Positions 32,553 to 36,940 of a DNA stretch of 36,940 nt are shown here, in pieces (the stretch's first letter is position 1; each line of letters begins with the position of its first letter). The position numbers and the translations under genes were made by a program. Location of the stretch: positions 1-36,940 of the forward strand of contig JAUSDK010000037.1 in assembly GCA_030650875.1 (NCBI GenBank), read 5' to 3'. Source of the DNA: Polaromonas sp. (GTDB lineage Bacteria > Pseudomonadota > Gammaproteobacteria > Burkholderiales > Burkholderiaceae_C). Under the pieces are notes generated by a model, which ran no database searches, had not been told where the DNA came from, and saw only the letters and a list, made by a program, of their open reading frames with translations.

Positions 32553-32570
32553 CGGATTCTCCAGAATCCG
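32553..32570. promoter_or_regulatory. 18-bp palindrome in the divergent region before the MFS gene
   Basis: CGGATTCTCCAGAATCCG has perfect 8-bp arms around CC. It lies 56 bp from the MFS start codon and 94 bp from the start of the 47-residue protein. The 2-base centre suits a dimeric repressor better than an RNA hairpin. The regulator is unknown. Confidence 0.5.
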
Positions 32571-32663
32571 TGCTGATCGTGCGGTCTGAAATCATTGACC
32601 GGACGCGCCGCTCACGCATCAAGTTGCACCGATAATCCAGGGATTGTTTAACAGGAGAATGTC

Positions 32664-32807
32664 ATGGCCAAAGGTCAACAGAACACCAGCAAGATGGTGA
32701 AAAAACCCAAAAAAGACACGTCGCCGCCCAAGACCGTGTCCCCCGATGCCGTCCGCCCGACGATCGTGACGCAGGTGCCGTTGCGGGGCAAGCTGAAAAA
32801 CAAATAG
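32664..32807 (+). CDS. Small basic protein of unknown function (47 residues)
   Basis: 47 residues from ATG 32664, with ACAGGAGAAT at ideal distance. Lys-rich start (MAKGQQNTSKMVKKPKKD), a Pro/Thr-rich middle and a basic end (LRGKLKNK). The excellent ribosome-binding site and a stop 7 bp before the next gene support it as a real, cotranscribed gene. Its charge suggests nucleic-acid or ribosome contact. I do not recognise a family. Confidence 0.68.
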   Translation: MAKGQQNTSKMVKKPKKDTSPPKTVSPDAVRPTIVTQVPLRGKLKNK

Positions 32808-32814
32808 GCCACGC

Positions 32815-33138
32815 ATGATGATGTCTGCGGGTCATCCCGATGCTGCATCGCCATCGCCAGCGCCTGCGACCGCCCCGAACCAGCCGGGCAACCCGCTGCA
32901 CGGCGTCAAGCTCGAAACCATGGTCACGGCGCTGGCCGAACACTACGGCTGGGAGGACCTGGGGCAGCGCATCAATATCCGCTGCTTTACCAGCGAACCG
33001 AGCGTGGCGTCCAGCCTGAAGTTCTTGCGCAAGACCCCCTGGGCACGCGAAAAGGTCGAAAGCCTGTACCTTTTCATGCTGCGCGAAGTCAGGCGCGCCA
33101 GCCCGCCGGCACACAACTTCCCGCCACCGCGGGCTTGA
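32815..33138 (+). CDS. VF530 (DUF2132) family putative DNA-binding protein
   Basis: 107 residues; three consecutive ATGs (32815, 32818, 32821) compete for the start. After a Pro/Ala-rich N-terminus, the VF530 domain is unmistakable: NPLHGVKLETMVTALAEHYGWEDLG, INIRCFTSEPSVASSLKFLRKT and PWAREKVESLYLF. The family was described as DNA-binding-like from structure, and its role is unknown. It sits 7 bp after the 47-residue gene and 10 bp before rluA, in a compact plus-strand unit. Confidence 0.88.
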   Translation: MMMSAGHPDAASPSPAPATAPNQPGNPLHGVKLETMVTALAEHYGWEDLGQRINIRCFTSEPSVASSLKFLRKTPWAREKVESLYLFMLREVRRASPPAHNFPPPRA

Positions 33139-33148
33139 CCCCGCACGC

Positions 33149-33808
33149 ATGACAGCGCTCACCGCCGGCTTTGTGCTGGTGCATGCCGACGACAGCCTGC
33201 TGGTGCTCAACAAGCCTTCGGGCCTGCTGTCCGTGCCCGGACGCGGCGAAGACAAACAGGACTGCCTGAGCCGCCGGGTGCAGCAGCGCTACCCTGAAGC
33301 CCTGGTCGTGCACCGGTTGGACATGGCCACCTCGGGCCTGATGCTGATGGCCCGCAGCCCGGCCATTCAGCGCGCGCTCGGCCAGTCCTTTGAACAACGC
33401 GACATTCACAAAACCTACCTGGCGGTGGTGGACGGTTGCCTGGCGGGCGCGCCCAGCCCGGACGGCTGGGGGCTGATTGACCTGCCGATTGCCGCCGACT
33501 GGCTGCGCCGCCCCTTGCGCGTCATTGACGCGGCGCGGGGCAAACCGAGCCAGACCCGCTGGCGGGTACTGGCATTTGACGCGGCCACGAACAGCACCCG
33601 CTTGGCGCTGGAGCCGGTGACCGGCCGGTCGCACCAGCTGCGGGTGCACCTGCAGGCGCTGGGTCACCCGATTCTGGGCGACAGGCTGTACGCCCCAGAA
33701 GCCGTGCAGGCCAAGTCAGCGCGCCTGCTGCTGCACGCCAGCCAACTGCAGCTGACGCATCCAGCCAGCGGGCACAGGCTGACGTTTGAAAGCGCACCTG
33801 GTTTTTAG
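33149..33808 (+). CDS. rluA: RluA-type pseudouridine synthase
   Basis: 219 residues, the same length as E. coli RluA. NKPSGLLSVPGRGEDKQD at about 21-38, then catalytic Asp58 in VVHRLDMATSG, DLPIAADW, TGRSHQLRVHLQALGHPILGDRLY and LLLHASQLQLTHPASG match RluA step by step. RluA makes pseudouridine 746 in 23S rRNA and 32 in several tRNAs. No S4 domain, as in RluA (RluC/D have one). Third gene of the compact unit; converges with the UspA gene. Confidence 0.88.
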   Translation: MTALTAGFVLVHADDSLLVLNKPSGLLSVPGRGEDKQDCLSRRVQQRYPEALVVHRLDMATSGLMLMARSPAIQRALGQSFEQRDIHKTYLAVVDGCLAGAPSPDGWGLIDLPIAADWLRRPLRVIDAARGKPSQTRWRVLAFDAATNSTRLALEPVTGRSHQLRVHLQALGHPILGDRLYAPEAVQAKSARLLLHASQLQLTHPASGHRLTFESAPGF

Positions 33809-33832
33809 GCCAGCGTATTTTTTGCCGGCTGC

Positions 33833-34270
33833 CTATTCGCGCACAACCAGCACGGACAAATGTGCATGCGACAGCACCTGGGCCGTGACGCTGCCCAGCA
33901 CCAGGCGTTCAAGCCCGCGCCGGCCATGCGAGCCCATGACCACCAGGTCGGCATTGACGGACGTAGCCGCGTCAAGAATGCCGCGGTAGATCGAATGCCC
34001 CTCGACCACCGACCCGTTGACGCTGATGCCGCGCGCCTCAAAAACCTGCGTCGCAGCCTTGATGGCGTCATCAGCCTCGGCCGCCGCCGCACTGAGGTAC
34101 TCGGCCTGGCCATAGGCAAAGTCCGTCCCCACGCCGGTAAAGGCATAAGGATCAATGACATAGACAACCGTCACCGCGCTTTTAAAGGCCTCCGCAATCG
34201 CCATGGCTTTGCCGATGGCCTGGCGTGCGGTGGACGAGCCGTCGACAGGAACCAGGATGTGTTTGAACAT
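33833..34270 (-). CDS. Universal stress protein, UspA family
   Basis: 145 residues from ATG 34270, with AAGGAG in ideal position. MFKHILVPVDGSSTARQAI is the standard start. The ATP-binding pattern G-x2-G-x9-G-S is complete (GSHG, nine residues, GS) in MGSHGRRGLERLVLGSVTAQVL, placing it in the nucleotide-binding branch. Cytoplasmic stress-related protein, usually induced by growth arrest or oxygen stress; the exact role is unknown. Confidence 0.92.
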   Translation of the reverse strand: MFKHILVPVDGSSTARQAIGKAMAIAEAFKSAVTVVYVIDPYAFTGVGTDFAYGQAEYLSAAAAEADDAIKAATQVFEARGISVNGSVVEGHSIYRGILDAATSVNADLVVMGSHGRRGLERLVLGSVTAQVLSHAHLSVLVVRE

Positions 34271-34401
34271 GGGGGCAACTCCTTGAAAACCATGGCTGAA
34301 TTCTCGGGAAGCGGGCCATACAGCAGCGTCTGCGTATTCCCACTGTTGTCACTTATAAGCCAGCGCCGGGAAAATCCGCGTCAGACAGAACGCCGATCGC
34401 T

Positions 34402-34683
34402 TCAGGGTTCAATCTTCACGCCCTTCCAGAACGCAACATGCCCCTGGATGCTCTCCGCACCGGACTTGGGTTCGGGGTAATACCAGGCCGCATCGGTGTT
34501 CATTTCGCCATCGACCAGCAGCGAGTAGTAGCTGGCCTGGCCTTTCCAGGAACACGTGGTGTGGTGGTTGCTGAAGGTGACGTAATCCCGATTGAGCGTG
34601 GCTTCGGGGAAATAGTGGTTGCCCTCAAGCACCACGGTCTCGTCACTTTGCGCGATCACTGCGCCATTCCAGATTGCTTTCAT
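34402..34683 (-). CDS. DUF427 family protein
   Basis: 93 residues from ATG 34683 (MKAIWNGAVIAQSDETVVLEGNHYFP). DUF427 hallmarks are present: EGNHYFPEATLN, the CSWKGQASYYSL section and AAWYYPEPKSGAESIQGHVAFW. It is a small beta-rich cytoplasmic protein; the family has no proven function. The frame reads upstream to 34791 without family-like sequence. The gap to yaeQ on the other strand is 171 bp. Confidence 0.88.
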   Translation of the reverse strand: MKAIWNGAVIAQSDETVVLEGNHYFPEATLNRDYVTFSNHHTTCSWKGQASYYSLLVDGEMNTDAAWYYPEPKSGAESIQGHVAFWKGVKIEP

Positions 34684-34854
34684 GGGTTCCTTGCTGAAGT
34701 TGTGCAGATCTTCGCATAACGCCGGGCCATTGTTCGCGCCAGGCATGTGCTGCGGCCCTGCAGCGCGCCCGCCCTTGATGGCGCACCCCAAAAGGCTGTT
34801 CCAATAGCAGGTTTAACGCGGCGCCAACGGGCCGCCACCTGAGAACAATTCCCC

Positions 34855-35412
34855 ATGGCCATCAAAGCCACCATTCACAAAGCCCAACTGCAAATTGCCG
34901 ACATGGACCGCGGCGTTTATGCCGACCACAGCGTGATCATTGCGCGCCACCCGTCCGAGACCGATGAACGCATGATGATCCGCCTGCTGGCCTTTGCGCT
35001 GCATGTGCCGGCCGACGACAAGCAAGGCAAGCTTGAATTTGCCAAAGACCTGTGGGACGTCAACGAGCCCGCCCTGTGGCACAAAGACTATACCGACGCG
35101 GTACTGCACTGGATTGACGTAGGCCAGCCCGACGACAAGCGCCTGATGCGCGCAGCCGGCCGCGCCGAGCGCGTCACCGTCATCGGCTTTTCAAGCAGCA
35201 CGCCGGTGTGGTGGAAAGGCATTGAAAGCAAGCTGACGCGCGCATCCAACCTGGTGGTGTGGCAGATCGAAGCGGCCCAGAGCCAGGCCCTGGCCAAACT
35301 GGCCGAGCGCGGCATGCAGCTGCAGATCACGATTCAGGACGGCACCGTATGGATGAGCACGGCGACCGATTCGGTGGAAATCACGCCGCGCAGGCTCACC
35401 GCCGGCGCCTGA
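34855..35412 (+). CDS. yaeQ: YaeQ family protein
   Basis: 185 residues from ATG 34855. Clear YaeQ family: MAIKATIHKAQLQIADMDRGVY, RHPSETDERMMIRLLAFALH, DLWDVNEPALWHKDYT and WIDVGQPDDKRLMRAAGRA. The structure is related to the PD-(D/E)XK nuclease fold by published work, and E. coli YaeQ has been linked to RfaH suppression; its activity is unresolved. Cytoplasmic. Converges with the K+ channel gene (13-bp gap). Confidence 0.93.
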   Translation: MAIKATIHKAQLQIADMDRGVYADHSVIIARHPSETDERMMIRLLAFALHVPADDKQGKLEFAKDLWDVNEPALWHKDYTDAVLHWIDVGQPDDKRLMRAAGRAERVTVIGFSSSTPVWWKGIESKLTRASNLVVWQIEAAQSQALAKLAERGMQLQITIQDGTVWMSTATDSVEITPRRLTAGA

Positions 35413-35425
35413 CGGGGCCGCTGCC

Positions 35426-36325
35426 TCAAGCTAATTCGGGCGACTTTTCCTGCTGCTGGTAGAGCGGCAACCGGGCGCCGCAGTGAAAGCAGTAGTCAGC
35501 GTCAGGCGTGTGCCCCTCGGTCAGGCACTCGTGGCAGGTGCGTAGGGTCGGGATCTGAAACAGCTGGTACCGCCGCTGTGCGGCCATTTCCGCGGTCACG
35601 ATGCCGGTCGGCACCGCCAGGATGCCCCAGCCCATCAGCATCATGAAAGAGGCAATCAGCCGCCCCAGGTCGGTCTTGGGCGTGATGTCGCCAAAACCCA
35701 CCGTCGTCACCGTGCTGATCGCCCAGTAAACCGAGGTTGGGATGCTGGTGAAGCCGTTTCCCGGCCCTTCGACCACATACATCACCGTGCCCATGACCAG
35801 CACCACCATCAGCACGGCCGACAAAAACACCAGGATCTTGCGCCCGCTGGCCGCGAGAGCGCGCCCGAGAAACTGGTATTCGGCCACATAGGCGGCGAGC
35901 TTGAAGACCCGGAACACGCGCAGCAGGCGCAGCACACGCACATCGATGAGCGCATGCAGCTCGGGGAAAAACAGCGCCAGGTAGGTCGGTAGCACAGCGA
36001 CCAGATCAATGATGCCGAAGAAACTGGTGGCGTACTGCAGCGGCCGGCGCACGCACAGCAGGCGTGCAATGTATTCGGCGGTGAACAGCAGCGTGAAAAT
36101 CCACTCGACGCCATTCAGGGCGCGGCCATAAACCCGATGCACCGACTGCACGCTGTCAGCCATCACCACGGCAATGCTGAGCAGGATGATGACGATCAGC
36201 GCCTGGTCGAACAGGCGTCCGGCGCGGGTGTCCGCCTCGAAAATGATGGTGTACAGGCGCAGTCGCCAGCCGGCCAGCGGCTTGTCGAGCAAGGGATCAG
36301 AAATGGGCGGTGAAGGTTTTTCCAT
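35426..36325 (-). CDS. Voltage-gated-type potassium channel with C-terminal zinc ribbon
   Basis: 299 residues from ATG 36325; a TTG at 36337 would add four. Six transmembrane segments: S1 at about 41-56, S4 with regularly spaced Arg/Lys (RVLRLLRVFRVFKLA, 130-144), S5, and a pore loop with the selectivity filter TTVGFGD at 207-213 followed by S6. The filter and S4 make it a Kv-like K+ channel of the inner membrane. After S6 a short cytoplasmic tail has CHEC at 264-267 and CFHC at 279-282, a C-x2-C...C-x2-C zinc ribbon that may gate or assemble the channel. This architecture has homologues in proteobacteria as far as I recall, but the ribbon's function is unknown to me. Confidence 0.9.
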   Translation of the reverse strand: MEKPSPPISDPLLDKPLAGWRLRLYTIIFEADTRAGRLFDQALIVIILLSIAVVMADSVQSVHRVYGRALNGVEWIFTLLFTAEYIARLLCVRRPLQYATSFFGIIDLVAVLPTYLALFFPELHALIDVRVLRLLRVFRVFKLAAYVAEYQFLGRALAASGRKILVFLSAVLMVVLVMGTVMYVVEGPGNGFTSIPTSVYWAISTVTTVGFGDITPKTDLGRLIASFMMLMGWGILAVPTGIVTAEMAAQRRYQLFQIPTLRTCHECLTEGHTPDADYCFHCGARLPLYQQQEKSPELA

Positions 36326-36415
36326 GAGCGCAGGCAACGCCTCTAGAGCGTCGCACCTGTTCGAAGTCCGGGAAACGAACCTTAACCGATGTTGCCGGGC
36401 GCGAGCGCCAACTCC

Positions 36416-36476
36416 TCCAAAATGCTCTTGTTTTGATAGCTGACTGCGCCCGTCAAAAAAGGGCTACAGGCACTTT
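36416..36476. repeat. Short dispersed intergenic repeat, Comamonadaceae type (second copy)
   Basis: AAAATGCTCTTGTTTTGATA, GCTGACTGCGCCCGTC, and AGGGCTACAGGCACTTTTTA succeed each other between the channel gene and the acyl-CoA synthetase gene. It aligns with the reverse complement of 2235-2295 by eye, although diverged. The 151-bp gap shows no other gene. Confidence 0.5.
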
Positions 36477-36488
36477 TTATTCAAACCC

Positions 36489-36940
36489 TCAGGCGGTGGC
36501 GACTTCCGCCTCCTGCAGGGTCCGCCACATCACCTTGCCCGAGCCGCTTTTCGGCAGGGCATCGACAAACTGCACGACGCGCGGGTACTTGTAAGCCGCC
36601 ATGTTTTCCTTGCACCAGTCGATGATGTCCGCCTCGCTGACCTGCCCCTTGTGGCTTTGCCGCAGCACCACCACCGCCTTGACGGTCTCACCGCGGTACG
36701 CATCTTTGGTACTGATGATGCAGGCCTCCTGGATCGCCGGGTGCTTGAACATCAGCGCCTCCACCTCGGCCGGCCAGACCTTGAAGCCCGACGCGTTGAT
36801 CATGCGTTTGAGGCGATCGGTGATGAAAAAGTAGCCCTCGTCGTCGACGCGACCGAGGTCGCCCGAACGGAAGAAAGACTTGCCGTCGATCTCGATGAAC
36901 GCGGCGGCGGTGGCCTCGGGCCGCTTCCAGTAGCCCGAAA
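36489..36940 (-). CDS. Acyl-CoA synthetase (AMP-forming), C-terminal part (5' end outside window)
   Basis: The frame is open from the window edge to the stop at 36489, about 150 residues. It carries the adenylate-forming family's hinge and C-terminal domain: SGDLGRVDDEGYFFITDRLKRMI (motif A8 with the hinge Asp), GFKVWPAEVEALMFKHPAIQEACII, then the catalytic Lys in KSGSGKVMWRTL (A10). It activates a carboxylic acid to its CoA thioester with ATP. The EVE-x-L-x-x-HP section fits medium/long-chain acyl-CoA ligases (FadD-like). The acyl substrate cannot be read from this part. Confidence 0.9.
   Translation of the reverse strand, partial: SGYWKRPEATAAAFIEIDGKSFFRSGDLGRVDDEGYFFITDRLKRMINASGFKVWPAEVEALMFKHPAIQEACIISTKDAYRGETVKAVVVLRQSHKGQVSEADIIDWCKENMAAYKYPRVVQFVDALPKSGSGKVMWRTLQEAEVATA

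Overview
The window is GC-rich, densely packed chromosomal DNA that reads like a member of the Comamonadaceae (Betaproteobacteria, Polaromonas/Rhodoferax/Variovorax-like). The grounds are protein family style, a stand-alone heptose-phosphate adenylyltransferase, a divergent norR-hmp pair, and short intergenic repeats of a kind I associate with this family. The assignment rests on recognition, not on a search. I see no phage, transposase, CRISPR array, rRNA or tRNA.

Layout. 1-2234: the end of a glutathione S-transferase, a degenerate HD-GYP protein and hldC. 2235-9597: the most interesting block, a LacI-type repressor and a seven-gene operon. The operon encodes a complete polar-amino-acid-type ABC importer (two permeases, binding protein, ATPase) followed by a KguE-like epimerase/isomerase, a PfkB sugar-acid kinase and a 2-hydroxyacid dehydrogenase. 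Two near-identical palindromes of the PtxS type (TGAAACYGGTTTCA) lie before the repressor gene and over a TATAAT box before the importer. The block therefore looks like a 2-ketogluconate utilisation locus in which the usual MFS permease is replaced by an ABC importer. The binding protein keeps the carboxylate-binding Arg of the amino-acid family but has Ser where HisJ has the amine-binding Asp. A remnant of the start of a Kef/YbaL-type antiporter gene lies just upstream.

9630-15956: rbgA, a small membrane protein, an Oxidored-like protein, gshA, an uncharacterised protein with a Glu-Ala repeat, a carboxylesterase, a TspO-like protein and a DUF4864 protein. 16020-18974: divergent norR and hmp (NO sensing and detoxification), with an FNR-type box, a sigma-54-like promoter and a 34-bp dyad between them. 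18993-22992: a DUF1993 protein, then modE divergent from modABC with a candidate ModE operator. 23000-28932: dusC with a methyltransferase, a DUF808/YedI protein, a YqjD-like protein with a clear terminator, a small acidic protein, a nitroreductase, a GNAT enzyme and a [2Fe-2S] ferredoxin.

29158-36940: an overlapping pair of multiheme cytochromes c with no dehydrogenase beside them, an MFS exporter, three compact plus-strand genes (a 47-residue basic protein, a VF530-family protein, rluA), a UspA protein, a DUF427 protein, YaeQ, a voltage-gated-type K+ channel with a C-terminal zinc ribbon, a diverged repeat, and the C-terminal end of an acyl-CoA synthetase that runs off the window.
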